The position numbers and the translations under genes are program-made. From Clostridia bacterium (GTDB lineage Bacteria; Bacillota; Clostridia; Lachnospirales; Lachnospiraceae): DNA of 64,000 bases. The stretch spans positions 1-64,000 of the forward strand of contig CAJTDE010000020.1 in NCBI GenBank assembly GCA_910574835.1. Direction: 5' to 3'. Shown here one piece after another: positions 53,147 to 61,508 of the stretch (position 1 is the first letter of the stretch; each line of letters starts with the position of its first letter). The notes below the pieces were generated by a model, which was not told the origin of the DNA, searched no databases, and saw only the letters and a list, made by a program, of their open reading frames with translations.

Positions 53147-54190
53147 CTAGATGCTCCAAGCCTTGGGAATAAAATATTCGTTAAACTTGTAGATCGCATA
53201 TTGATCTGTCATGCCGGATATGTAATCGCAGACCACAATCTCCTTCTCCTCATGCTCCTGAAAAAGCATGTCAAGAAATTCCTCCGACATCTCCCGGGGA
53301 TGCTCCATATAGTAGGAAAACAAAGCCTCCAAAAGCTCCTGAGCCTTGATCTCCTCGCTTTTTGCCAGGGGATTCGTATACAGATTCTTAAACATAAAGC
53401 TTCTCAAATCCTGCATGGCGCCGCCCACCTCGTCGGACATGCGAAGCTTCCTCTCTTCTTGCGATTCCCCTGCCGGTCTTTCCTTAAGCCAGTCCACATT
53501 CTGCATCACAATATCATGGATCAGCGTATTCAGCCGTTCCCGGGTGGAATGTCCCAGAATATCCCGGTATTCCCCGGGAATATCCGTCTCCTCCAGAATC
53601 CCTGCCCTTATAGCGTCGTCGATATCGTGATTGATATAGGCAATCTTATCCGCAAAGCGCACAATCTGCCCCTCCAATGTATAAGGGCTGCCGTTTGTCC
53701 TGTGGTTGCGGATGCCGTCCCTTACCTCCCAGGTCAGATTCAGGCCCTTTCCCTGCTTTTCCAGGCGTTCCACCACCCGGACGCTCTGCTCATAGTGGGC
53801 AAAGCCTCTGGAGCACAGGCCGTTAAGCGCTCTTTCCCCGGCATGTCCAAAGGGCGTGTGTCCCAGGTCATGGCCCAGTGCAATGGCTTCCGTCAAATCC
53901 TCGTTGAGCCGCAGGGCCTTTGCCACTGTTCTTGCTGTCTGAGCAACCTCCAGGGTGTGGGTAAGACGTGTCCGGTAATGATCTCCTCTCGGGGTCAGAA
54001 ACACCTGGGTCTTATGCTTCAGACGTCGAAAAGACTTGCAGTGAAGAATCCGATCCCGATCCCTTTGATACACCGGCCGTATATCACAGGGCGGCTCCGG
54101 TGCATCCCTTCCCCTGGAATCCCTGCTGAATGCCGCATAAGGACTTAAATACTCCTGCTCCCACTGCTCCGTACTCTCACGAATCGTCAT
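53147..54190 (-). CDS. dgt: Deoxyguanosinetriphosphate triphosphohydrolase-like protein
   Basis: 347-residue HD-domain dNTPase with FRRLKHKTQVF near the N-terminus, the metal-site RLTHTLEVAQTAR, GHDLGHTPFGHAGE and YINHDIDDA. It splits dNTPs into nucleoside and triphosphate. The ATG at 54190 follows AAAGGAG; the earlier ATG in frame has no site. It is the gene before dnaG. The gap 53013-53146 shows no clear promoter. Confidence 0.93.
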   Translation of the reverse strand: MTIRESTEQWEQEYLSPYAAFSRDSRGRDAPEPPCDIRPVYQRDRDRILHCKSFRRLKHKTQVFLTPRGDHYRTRLTHTLEVAQTARTVAKALRLNEDLTEAIALGHDLGHTPFGHAGERALNGLCSRGFAHYEQSVRVVERLEKQGKGLNLTWEVRDGIRNHRTNGSPYTLEGQIVRFADKIAYINHDIDDAIRAGILEETDIPGEYRDILGHSTRERLNTLIHDIVMQNVDWLKERPAGESQEERKLRMSDEVGGAMQDLRSFMFKNLYTNPLAKSEEIKAQELLEALFSYYMEHPREMSEEFLDMLFQEHEEKEIVVCDYISGMTDQYAIYKFNEYFIPKAWSI

Positions 54191-54303
54191 AGGCCGCTCC
54201 TTTCCGGAAGGGCAGCTCCCTTCCTGCCAAACCAATGTCATTTCGTTAAGCCGCAAAAATGTGCCGTAAAACTGCCTCTATTATATTTATTCTGCGTCCG
54301 CTC

Positions 54304-54870
54304 TCAATTCCCTCTTTTTTTCTTCAAATTTGGATATTCTTTTTTTCCTACCAGATTTCGACGGATATATGCAAGGGTTTTCGCCTCTCCCTGCCGCGAC
54401 AGCATACGAAGCAGGTACTCCAAAAGAGCCTTTGTCTCCTCGTGGATCACATAGGCTTCCTTTCCCTGCTCATAGTAAGCCAGAGGATGATGCTGATTGT
54501 AAGCGTCTCCCTTGTAAATCCGGGAGGCTGCTATGCGGTCCATCATCATCTCCGCCACATATTTTGCAGGCATCTTCATCCCGGCAAGCTCCCCGCCTGC
54601 CTGTAAGCTGTAATCAATCCAATACTCATAATGATGCTTATTCCGCCCCTTGTGATGGAGCCAGGCGGAGGAATAGCCCCTGCTCTCCCGCTCCGCGTTG
54701 TTGGGACTCCGATATCCCTGGTAGTACCGGCATCCGGGCACAAACTCCGCCGGAGAATATTTTGACAGATCGTGGGTCAGCCCCTGCCGGTAAAGACCGA
54801 TTTTAAAACAATATTTCATCACAAGCAGTCTGTGACGGGTGATTGTGCAAAAATGCTTCCAAGCTTTCAT
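54304..54870 (-). CDS. DUF5662 family protein
   Basis: 188-residue protein beginning MKAWKHFCTITRHRLLVMKYC and containing LTHDLSKYSPAEF, SSAWLHHKGRNKHHYEYW and a C-terminal Arg/Lys-rich tail, characteristic of DUF5662. The conserved His/Asp pattern suggests a metal-dependent, HD-like hydrolase, unproven. The ATG at 54870 is 4 bases after the GlgX-like stop. Confidence 0.82.
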   Translation of the reverse strand: MKAWKHFCTITRHRLLVMKYCFKIGLYRQGLTHDLSKYSPAEFVPGCRYYQGYRSPNNAERESRGYSSAWLHHKGRNKHHYEYWIDYSLQAGGELAGMKMPAKYVAEMMMDRIAASRIYKGDAYNQHHPLAYYEQGKEAYVIHEETKALLEYLLRMLSRQGEAKTLAYIRRNLVGKKEYPNLKKKRGN

Positions 54871-54874
54871 ATCT

Positions 54875-56731
54875 CTACTTTCCTGCCAGCACCAGGATCG
54901 TGCGCTCCGGCACCGTAACCTTCCGCTGCTCCTCAAGAATCTCCTCCTGTCCCTCCTGGAAAATGCCCTCTGTCCCTTCCAGTCCCGTATCAAGGGCAAT
55001 CCGCCACTTGCGATCCGCAGGCAGTCCGGGCAGCGCAAATTCATGGGGCATCCAATGCATATTATATGCTACATAAAAGAAATCGTCCTCCACATAATCG
55101 CCCGCATACAAAATACCCACGCTTCTGCTGTAATTTTCAAAATCTCCGAACCACGCCTGCCTGCCGTGATAGGATACATCCGGGTAGCCGCAGGAAAGGT
55201 AATCCGTCATCTGAAGCTCCCGGGCCTGGTGAAATACGGGATGAGCCTTGCGGAAGGCAATCAGCCCCTTTACAAATTCCAGAAGAGCCGTCTCCGCCTT
55301 TCCCGTTTTCCAGGGAATCCAGGATAGTTCATTGTCCTGGCACCAGGCATTGTTATTGCCGGACTGAGAATTGCCCCTCTCGTCGCCGGCATAGATAAGC
55401 GGCGTTCCCTGACTCAGCAAAAGGATGGTAAAGGCATTGCGAAGCTGGCGGCTCCGAAGCTTGAGCAGCCGCTTTTTTCTGCTTGGCCCCTCCTCTCCGC
55501 AGTTCCAGCTGTAATTGACGTCTGTGCCGTCCCGGTTGGCTTCGCCGTTGGCCTCATTGTGCTTCTCATCATAGGTAACCAGATCCGTCAGCGTAAATCC
55601 GTTATGATTGGCCATGTAATTGATAACCCCATTGCGCTTAGGGTTGCGTCTTGCCCGGCTTGTTATGGCCGTAAGCTGCCCCTCGTCGCCCTTGAGAAAA
55701 CGTCTTGCGTCCAGCATAAAGCCGTCGTTGTACTCCGCCAGATTGCGGAAGGCCGGTACTGCCTTTTCCTCATAAATCTCATCCAAGGCAAAGCCCTCGC
55801 TGAAAATCTTCGTATGGCTCAAAAGCGGGTCCTGGGCCAGAGCTTCCACAGGCGCGTTATCCCGGTTGATATGTACGCCGTCAATGTGGTATTCCACCAC
55901 CCAGTAACGGATACAGCCGAGCACCAGAGACGCCTTCGTTCCCTTTGGAAAATAAAATTCCAAAATGATCTCTATTCCGTTTTTGTGAAGCTCCCGGATA
56001 AGCTCTTTTAGCTCCTGCACCGGATTGTCCGAGGCGGCATAGGAAGCCTTGGGAGCAAAATAGTACGCCTTGGGAGAATATCCCCAGTAATTGATCCGCG
56101 TCTCTCCCCCGTCCAAAGGCGCGTATTTTTTAAGAGCCGGACTGTCCACGGAGGCAAGCTCTGAAAATTCATATATCGGCATCAGCTCAAGCTGATTGAT
56201 CCCAAGCTCTTTTAAATAAGGGATCTTTTCCTTCAGTCCCGCAAAGGTTCCCTTTGCCTTTACCCTGGAGGTTCCATGCTTTGTAAAGCCCCGCACATGC
56301 GCCGCGTAAGCTACAATCTCCTCGTAGGGCAGACGAAGAGGTCTGTCTCCCTCCCAGTCAAAGACGCCCGGGCAGATTCGGCCCCGCAGGACTTCCTCCT
56401 TTACGGGCTTTCCGAAGCTCTCCCTTCCTGCTATCCGGCAGGCATAAGGGTCTGTGACTACCTGACCGTCAATCTCATAATTATATTCATATCTGTCCGC
56501 CGGCAGATCTTTTACCAGCACGGAACGCAGATCTCCATACTGGCCGGAGCCTTCCATAGAGATAGCGGCTTCCGGCTCTTTTCTTCCTTTTCTGTAAAGC
56601 AACAAACTGCAGGTTTTTTTATCCGGTACTGCTACTGTAAAGCAGGTATCCTCCCCCAGCTTTCGGACGCCTGGACCTTGAAGAATGCCTTCTTTAATGT
56701 CATGCTGAATATTCTTGTCCCACTTCTTCAT
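54875..56731 (-). CDS. GlgX/pullulanase-like GH13 protein, catalytic residues altered
   Basis: 618 residues: an N-terminal carbohydrate-binding-like domain (about 25-125), a GH13 barrel (about 135-490) and a C-terminal beta domain. The four GH13 motifs are degraded: region I lacks the DxxxNH pattern (LEFYFP, 257-262), the nucleophile Asp is Asn289 in DGVHIN, and the second essential Asp is Asn377 in NHNGF; Glu312 remains. It is therefore probably not an active glycosidase and may bind glycogen or act as a regulator. The ATG has AAAGGA 9 bases upstream. Confidence 0.82.
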   Translation of the reverse strand: MKKWDKNIQHDIKEGILQGPGVRKLGEDTCFTVAVPDKKTCSLLLYRKGRKEPEAAISMEGSGQYGDLRSVLVKDLPADRYEYNYEIDGQVVTDPYACRIAGRESFGKPVKEEVLRGRICPGVFDWEGDRPLRLPYEEIVAYAAHVRGFTKHGTSRVKAKGTFAGLKEKIPYLKELGINQLELMPIYEFSELASVDSPALKKYAPLDGGETRINYWGYSPKAYYFAPKASYAASDNPVQELKELIRELHKNGIEIILEFYFPKGTKASLVLGCIRYWVVEYHIDGVHINRDNAPVEALAQDPLLSHTKIFSEGFALDEIYEEKAVPAFRNLAEYNDGFMLDARRFLKGDEGQLTAITSRARRNPKRNGVINYMANHNGFTLTDLVTYDEKHNEANGEANRDGTDVNYSWNCGEEGPSRKKRLLKLRSRQLRNAFTILLLSQGTPLIYAGDERGNSQSGNNNAWCQDNELSWIPWKTGKAETALLEFVKGLIAFRKAHPVFHQARELQMTDYLSCGYPDVSYHGRQAWFGDFENYSRSVGILYAGDYVEDDFFYVAYNMHWMPHEFALPGLPADRKWRIALDTGLEGTEGIFQEGQEEILEEQRKVTVPERTILVLAGK

Positions 56732-56819
56732 TCAGTTCCTATCCTTTCCGCAATGTTCTGCTTTGTATTGTAAAATGACGATTCTCCCCCTATTATGAAA
56801 TAATAAAATCGTATTTTTC

Positions 56820-56849
56820 ATTATAGCAGATTTTGTCAGTATTTGACAA
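56820..56849 (-). promoter_or_regulatory. Promoter of the GlgX-like/dgt/dnaG/rpoD run
   Basis: Minus-strand -35 TTGTCA (56844-56849) and -10 TATAAT (56820-56825) with an 18-base spacer, about 90 bases upstream of the GlgX-like start. Confidence 0.65.
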
Positions 56850-56896
56850 GAAATTTCCCGTTCATTTGTAGAAATTTTTTCTAAATTTTCAATAAA

Positions 56897-56941
56897 AATG
56901 CTCTTTTTACAGAAATTTTAATGTCCTGTAAAAAGAGCATT
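56897..56941 (-). terminator. Terminator downstream of the solute-binding-protein gene
   Basis: Perfect 16-bp arms AATGCTCTTTTTACAG / CTGTAAAAAGAGCATT with a 13-nt loop, followed on the minus strand by TTTTATTG. Confidence 0.85.
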
Positions 56942-56967
56942 TACCAATGCCATAGACTGGGTTTAAC

Positions 56968-57004
56968 AAATCCGGCCCCTGCCATATAGGTAAGAGCCGG
57001 ATTT
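56968..57004 (-). terminator. First terminator-like hairpin after the solute-binding-protein gene
   Basis: AAATCCGGC / GCCGGATTT, 9-bp arms with a 19-nt loop, 22 bases after the stop; followed on the minus strand by GTTAAA, so weaker than the next terminator. Confidence 0.6.
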
Positions 57005-57025
57005 TTACAGAGAGCCAAAACGGGC

Positions 57026-58345
57026 CTACTGCCTAAGATAAGTATTGATGGCTCTTTGAAGTATTTTCAGACTGCTGTCTACTGTTTTGTCATTTTCCAG
57101 AATATTGCTGATCTCGCTGTCCGCCAAGGCTATGGCCTGTTCATATCGTTTAAATTGGGGTTCAATATGCCCCTCCTCAATAACCCGGCCCAGAAGCCTC
57201 CCGCTGATAACCGTATCGCCTTCCTCCATATCCTCCTGGACTATGCTTTCCATTTCGCTTGACTGGGTGACGGCCTTGAGGACCGAGGCTCCCTGAGAAT
57301 AGCGGAAAATCTCTGTCTGAAGCTCCTCGTCATAGGTCAGAAGCTTCAGAAACTCCCATGCCAGCTCCTCCTCCCCGGTGCTGGAGCTGATGCCCATTAA
57401 AAGGGTCTCCACCTGGGAAAGGTTATCGCCCTTGGTTCCCGCCGGCATGGTTATGCAGTCCCACTGGAAATTGGCATACCGCTTGATTTTATAGGGATAA
57501 GTCTTGTAAGTCCGGTATTCCGCAAAGGTCAGCGGCATAAATGCCACATTGCCGTTGTTAAAATCCTCCTGAACCACCTTCTGGCCCTGGTTCAGCTCAT
57601 TGAGCTGCCGGATATATTTCACCGACTCTACCAGGCGTTCATCGGTAAAATATCCCTGGGTTCCGTCCGAATCAAAGATTTCCCCTCCGTTAGAACAGAC
57701 CGCATCCTTCCAATCATAATTGAAAATTCCGAACTGATCCGGAACGCCGTCCCCGTTGGTATCTTTCGTAACCTTCTCACAGATAGCCAAAAGATCCTCC
57801 CATGTCCAATCCTGATCCGGCATGGCGATGCCTTCCTTGGTAAGAAGCGTCTTATTGACAAACATCAGCGTAGGCACCGTCTCGTAGGGCAGGGCATACT
57901 GAACGCCTCCATACTGCCCCGTACAAAAAGCGCTGGAGAAATATCTGTCCGGGTCAAAGGCCGCATCCCGTTCTATTAGCTCATCCAGATTTTTCATCAC
58001 CCCAAGAGAAGAAAACTGATTAAAATCCGTCCCCAGCACCATAAACACATCCGGCTCCCTGCCCACCAAAAGCTTTCGGGAAAACCACTCGGAATAATCC
58101 TCCTTTAAAACACCGCTGTAATAGTGGATACGGACCCCCGGATGCTCCGCCTCAAAGCGGGCAATTGCCTTATCAATGAGTACAAAGCTGTTGGCCGTTG
58201 CCACATCCCAATTGCTTCCTGTAAACATACCGAATTCCAGAACAATCTCCTTCTTCCTGCTGTTTTGGACAATCAGCAGCGCCGCGGCACACAGCAAAGC
58301 CGCCAGGCCTATCCACACTTTTTTATAAACCTTTATATTCCCCAT
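57026..58345 (-). CDS. Extracellular solute-binding protein (family 1), membrane-anchored
   Basis: 439-residue sugar-binding-type protein. The N-terminus (VWIGLAALLCAAALLIVQNS) is a signal anchor with no lipobox Cys in the usual place. The binding domain shows the family pattern FGMFTGSNWDV, FEAEHPGVRIHYYSG, DTNGDGVPDQFGI. There are no permease or ATPase genes beside it; it follows a response-regulator gene. It may present ligand to the adjacent sensor kinase or serve a transporter elsewhere. The ATG at 58345 has GGGAG at 6 bases. Confidence 0.85.
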   Translation of the reverse strand: MGNIKVYKKVWIGLAALLCAAALLIVQNSRKKEIVLEFGMFTGSNWDVATANSFVLIDKAIARFEAEHPGVRIHYYSGVLKEDYSEWFSRKLLVGREPDVFMVLGTDFNQFSSLGVMKNLDELIERDAAFDPDRYFSSAFCTGQYGGVQYALPYETVPTLMFVNKTLLTKEGIAMPDQDWTWEDLLAICEKVTKDTNGDGVPDQFGIFNYDWKDAVCSNGGEIFDSDGTQGYFTDERLVESVKYIRQLNELNQGQKVVQEDFNNGNVAFMPLTFAEYRTYKTYPYKIKRYANFQWDCITMPAGTKGDNLSQVETLLMGISSSTGEEELAWEFLKLLTYDEELQTEIFRYSQGASVLKAVTQSSEMESIVQEDMEEGDTVISGRLLGRVIEEGHIEPQFKRYEQAIALADSEISNILENDKTVDSSLKILQRAINTYLRQ

Positions 58346-58359
58346 CTTCATCTCCCGGA

Positions 58360-58385
58360 GGCTGCCGCCTTATCCTGCAGCAGCC
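58360..58385. repeat. R3-like hairpin between response regulator and binding protein
   Basis: GGCTGC / GCAGCC, 6-bp arms with a 14-nt loop (GGCTGCCGCCTTATCCTGCA-type), similar to the R3 units at 25.86 and 39.5 kb. Confidence 0.4.
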
Positions 58386-58402
58386 CTGTCCGCCCCTGCC
58401 TT

Positions 58403-59074
58403 TCAGTCCTCCGGCGCCTGCTTCGCCGCATTCGTCTGCACCGCCCAGATAGCTAACTGGGTGCGATCCCTTAAATCCAATTTATTTAAAATAGTGCTCA
58501 AATAGTTCCTTACCGTTCCGTCTGACAGATTCAGAGTATCCGCAATCTCCTTGTTCGCCGCTCCGGTCCCCACCTGGGCAATAATTTTCCATTCCGTCTT
58601 TGTCAGCTCCTTCACTCCCTTATTTCCCACGGGAATCGTATAATCTCCCTGGGCCATCCGGGAAAACAGGCGCAGCACCTTTGTGGCAATATCCGGGTTA
58701 ATCATGGCCCGGCCGCCGTATACCGTCCGAATGGCATTCTCGAGTTCATCCATTGAAACACCCTTTAAAAGATAACCGCTGGCGCCGAATTTCAGCGCAT
58801 TATACACATACTCATCATCATCAAAAGTAGTAAGAATGATAATTTTAATCTGCGGATAATTCTCCTTGATAATCTTTGTACACTGAACACCGTCCATCTT
58901 GGGCATCCGGATATCCATCAGCACCACATCCGGCTTCTGCTTCCGGACGCACCGGATCACCTCCTGTCCGTCCGCCGCCACATCCGTTACCTCAAGTCCT
59001 TCCTTGCTGTCCAGTACAATCTGAAGACTCTGCCGAATCAGCTCCTGGTCATCTGCAATCAAAACTTTAATCAT
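58403..59074 (-). CDS. NarL/LuxR-family response regulator
   Basis: 223-residue regulator with a receiver domain (ADD at 7-9, phospho-Asp54 in VLMDIRMPKM) and a C-terminal LuxR-type helix-turn-helix (LTKTEWKIIAQVGTGAANKEIADTLNLSDGTVRNYLSTILNKL). Its start overlaps the kinase stop by 8 bases, so kinase and regulator are made together. Likely target: the sugar-uptake genes around it. Confidence 0.95.
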   Translation of the reverse strand: MIKVLIADDQELIRQSLQIVLDSKEGLEVTDVAADGQEVIRCVRKQKPDVVLMDIRMPKMDGVQCTKIIKENYPQIKIIILTTFDDDEYVYNALKFGASGYLLKGVSMDELENAIRTVYGGRAMINPDIATKVLRLFSRMAQGDYTIPVGNKGVKELTKTEWKIIAQVGTGAANKEIADTLNLSDGTVRNYLSTILNKLDLRDRTQLAIWAVQTNAAKQAPED

Positions 59075-60380
59075 AGCTCTCCCCCCAGCGAATCGGTATA
59101 TGCGCAGTTACGGTAAATCCCTGGCGCTGCCCGTCAAAGGTCACCGTTCCACGCAGCATTTCGATTCTTTCTTTCATATGCTTTGTTCCAAATCCGCTCT
59201 TCATCTCTTTGCAGCCGATTCCGTTGTCACGGATTGTCAGAAGCATCTCCCCTTCGATCCGTTCCAGCGTAATCCAGATCTCCTTTGCCTTCCCGTGGCG
59301 GACTGCGTTGGTAATGCTCTCCTGCACCACACGGTAGATGGCATTTTCCTCATCCTCATCAAATTTGAGATGCTTCTCCCCGGTTTTAAAATGAATCCGG
59401 ACATCGGAAACCTTGCTCATATCCGTAACCATCTTCCGGATAGCCACCTCCAGGCTCAGACGCTCCAGGGAATCCGGCCGAAGCTCATTCACCGATCTCC
59501 GGATATCCTGGATTCCCTCCCTGCCTGCCTTTGAAAGCAGAGCCAGCTGCTTTCTTGTCTGCTCCGGCGATACGTCAATCAAAGCCAGACATGCGTCCAG
59601 CCCGGTAACAATCCCCGTAAGCGTATGTCCCAAGGTGTCGTGAATCTCCCTGGCCAGGCGGTTTCTCTCCTTTGTCTGCGCCATGTGCTCCGTCACATCC
59701 GCATACTCCTGAAGCTGCTCATTGGCTGTCTGCAGCTCATGGTAAAGCCGGTTGACCTCTTCGATGGTACCGCGCTGGACATTGATCACATAGACACAGT
59801 AGACAATAAACAAAATAATATTCAGAGACAGCAGTATATTGTAAATGCTGAAAAGATACTGCTGCGTATTGTAAGAATAGTACTGAATATAATCTGAAAT
59901 ATTGTAAAGCCGCATATAGATAGACAGCAGCTCATAATCCGCCACCAGATAGCCCGCAATTGCCATTGCTACAAAGGCCAGCTTCATCTTGCCGTCCTTT
60001 ACATAGGCAATCACGCTGGCAAAGACTAGAAGCAGCAGCCCCTTGTAGTTAAAGTCCAGCAGATAAATCACAACGCTGCACGCGAGCATATCCAGAATCA
60101 ATGTCGCCACATTCCATTTGTTCGGGATCTCCCTCCAGAGATGACGTACCAGAAAGGTCAGTATGAGAACTCCCATAAAGCCCATGCAGATAATCATATC
60201 ATTTTGGGGATTTTCCGGAAAAGAATCTATCGCATTTAAAAACTCCCGGGCATCATAATTGCCGATAATTTTTCTGGTTGTCACATAGATAAGCACACAG
60301 ATAGCCACAACACAAAAAACATTTAAAATCAGCATGGCTCCCTGAAGCAGTGTTACAAAGCGTTCTTTACTGTCACTCAT
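59067..60380 (-). CDS. Sensor histidine kinase, NarX/DesK (HPK7) type
   Basis: 437 residues: about six membrane segments (between 13 and 200) with little outside the membrane, a coiled coil (205-235), the HisKA_3 phospho-site His247 in LAREIHDTLGHTL, and an ATPase domain with VVQESITNAVRHG, DNGIGC and GFGTKHMKERI. With almost no extracellular domain of its own, it may sense through the neighbouring binding proteins or the membrane. The ATG at 60380 is the start; the frame upstream is repeat R2. The ribosome site is weak (GGAATAATAATT). Confidence 0.93.
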   Translation of the reverse strand: MSDSKERFVTLLQGAMLILNVFCVVAICVLIYVTTRKIIGNYDAREFLNAIDSFPENPQNDMIICMGFMGVLILTFLVRHLWREIPNKWNVATLILDMLACSVVIYLLDFNYKGLLLLVFASVIAYVKDGKMKLAFVAMAIAGYLVADYELLSIYMRLYNISDYIQYYSYNTQQYLFSIYNILLSLNIILFIVYCVYVINVQRGTIEEVNRLYHELQTANEQLQEYADVTEHMAQTKERNRLAREIHDTLGHTLTGIVTGLDACLALIDVSPEQTRKQLALLSKAGREGIQDIRRSVNELRPDSLERLSLEVAIRKMVTDMSKVSDVRIHFKTGEKHLKFDEDEENAIYRVVQESITNAVRHGKAKEIWITLERIEGEMLLTIRDNGIGCKEMKSGFGTKHMKERIEMLRGTVTFDGQRQGFTVTAHIPIRWGESYD

Positions 60381-60388
60381 AATTATTA

Positions 60389-60470
60389 TTCCGGTTCCGC
60401 AAGCCCCCGACCGCACATCTCTCCAAGAAGAATTTCCGGCCGCATAATACATGCGTCCGTAAATCCTTCT
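60389..60470. repeat. R2 hairpin repeat, diverged copy
   Basis: 82-bp copy starting TTCCGGTTCCGCAA with a 45-nt hairpin at 60426-60470. Every stem segment differs from the 46.6-kb copy yet still pairs: AGAAG/CTTCT, ATTT/AAAT, CGG/CCG, CGCAT/ATGCG. It lies directly before the kinase gene, as the other copies do before theirs. Confidence 0.82.
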
Positions 60471-60494
60471 ATGTGCTGTCCGGGCCTTGCTGTT

Positions 60495-61451
60495 TTATTG
60501 CCAGCCGTTAATTTCATAGGCGTTTAGGTTTTCTCTGGTAATCATGTAAGGCTCAATGCTGATGTAGGGTTCGATTTCCGCCCCATTCAGATAATCATAA
60601 GCCTTCTTTACCGCTACCTCTCCAATGGTCTTGGGACTCTGAGCGCTGGTTCCCGACACGGCTCCAAGCTCTAACATGGCCTTAAAATCCGGTGAGCCGT
60701 CAATCCCGTAGATCAAAACCCCCTCCTCCCTGTGATACTGCTGCAGGGCTGCCAGGGCTCCCAGGGCGCTTGGATCGTTTCCTCCCAGAACGACATTAAA
60801 CTCCATATCCTTTTTGAGAAATTCCCCTATCACATCCGCCGACACCTCAAATTCTCCCGCTCCTGCCTGGGTGTACACCACCTGGTAGCTGTCATTTCCC
60901 TCAATGGTATCCAGAAAGCCCCGGACGCGGTTTGTAATTGAGGTCTGTATGGGATTGTCTATGATCACAATCCGCGCGCTGTCCACTCTCTTCATCATGT
61001 CCTCTGCGCAGAGAACGCCGGCCCGATAGTTGTCTGTCTCAATGACAGTAACCACATATTCCCTGTCCTTTACGACAGTATCCACGTTAATCACCACAAC
61101 GCCGGCCTCCCGGCATGCCTCCAGGGCGGGCTCCACCTTCTCCCAATCCACCGGATTTAAAAAGAGCACTTCGATCCCTTCCTCAATCATCTCCATGATC
61201 TGGGCATTCTGCCTTTCCTGATCCTGGTTTGGGTCTCTGGAAATGAGAATATCCCCGTTTCCGGAGACGCCTTCCTCTATGGCTTCATGGAGCACGTCAA
61301 AGTACGGATTGTTCCTGGTCATATAGGTGGCGCCGAAAACCCGGGGAATATGCTCCTCTTTATTGTCTCGCATCATCCCGCAGCCTGTCAAGATGCAAAA
61401 ACCAACCAGAAATCCAATTGCTAAAGTACTTTTTTTCATCTTCTTCTCCAT
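60495..61451 (-). CDS. Sugar ABC transporter substrate-binding lipoprotein, RbsB-like
   Basis: 318-residue lipoprotein: a signal peptide ending in the lipobox LTGC (Cys24), then a periplasmic-binding-protein fold with GATYMTRNNPYFDVL, LNPVDWEKV and VLGGNDPSALGALAAL. It captures a sugar for the RbsA/RbsC-like transporter encoded just upstream in the operon. AAGGAGG lies 8 bases before the ATG. Confidence 0.93.
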   Translation of the reverse strand: MEKKMKKSTLAIGFLVGFCILTGCGMMRDNKEEHIPRVFGATYMTRNNPYFDVLHEAIEEGVSGNGDILISRDPNQDQERQNAQIMEMIEEGIEVLFLNPVDWEKVEPALEACREAGVVVINVDTVVKDREYVVTVIETDNYRAGVLCAEDMMKRVDSARIVIIDNPIQTSITNRVRGFLDTIEGNDSYQVVYTQAGAGEFEVSADVIGEFLKKDMEFNVVLGGNDPSALGALAALQQYHREEGVLIYGIDGSPDFKAMLELGAVSGTSAQSPKTIGEVAVKKAYDYLNGAEIEPYISIEPYMITRENLNAYEINGWQ

Positions 61452-61508
61452 TACAAAAGCCTCCTTGGCCGGAAGGCCGCAGAGACTTTTGGTATAAATC
61501 GGTACTTT

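Noticed and set aside
56165-56180. SigD -10-like word inside the GlgX-like gene
   Set aside because: It lies within coding sequence with no -35 and no gene start behind it; chance match.
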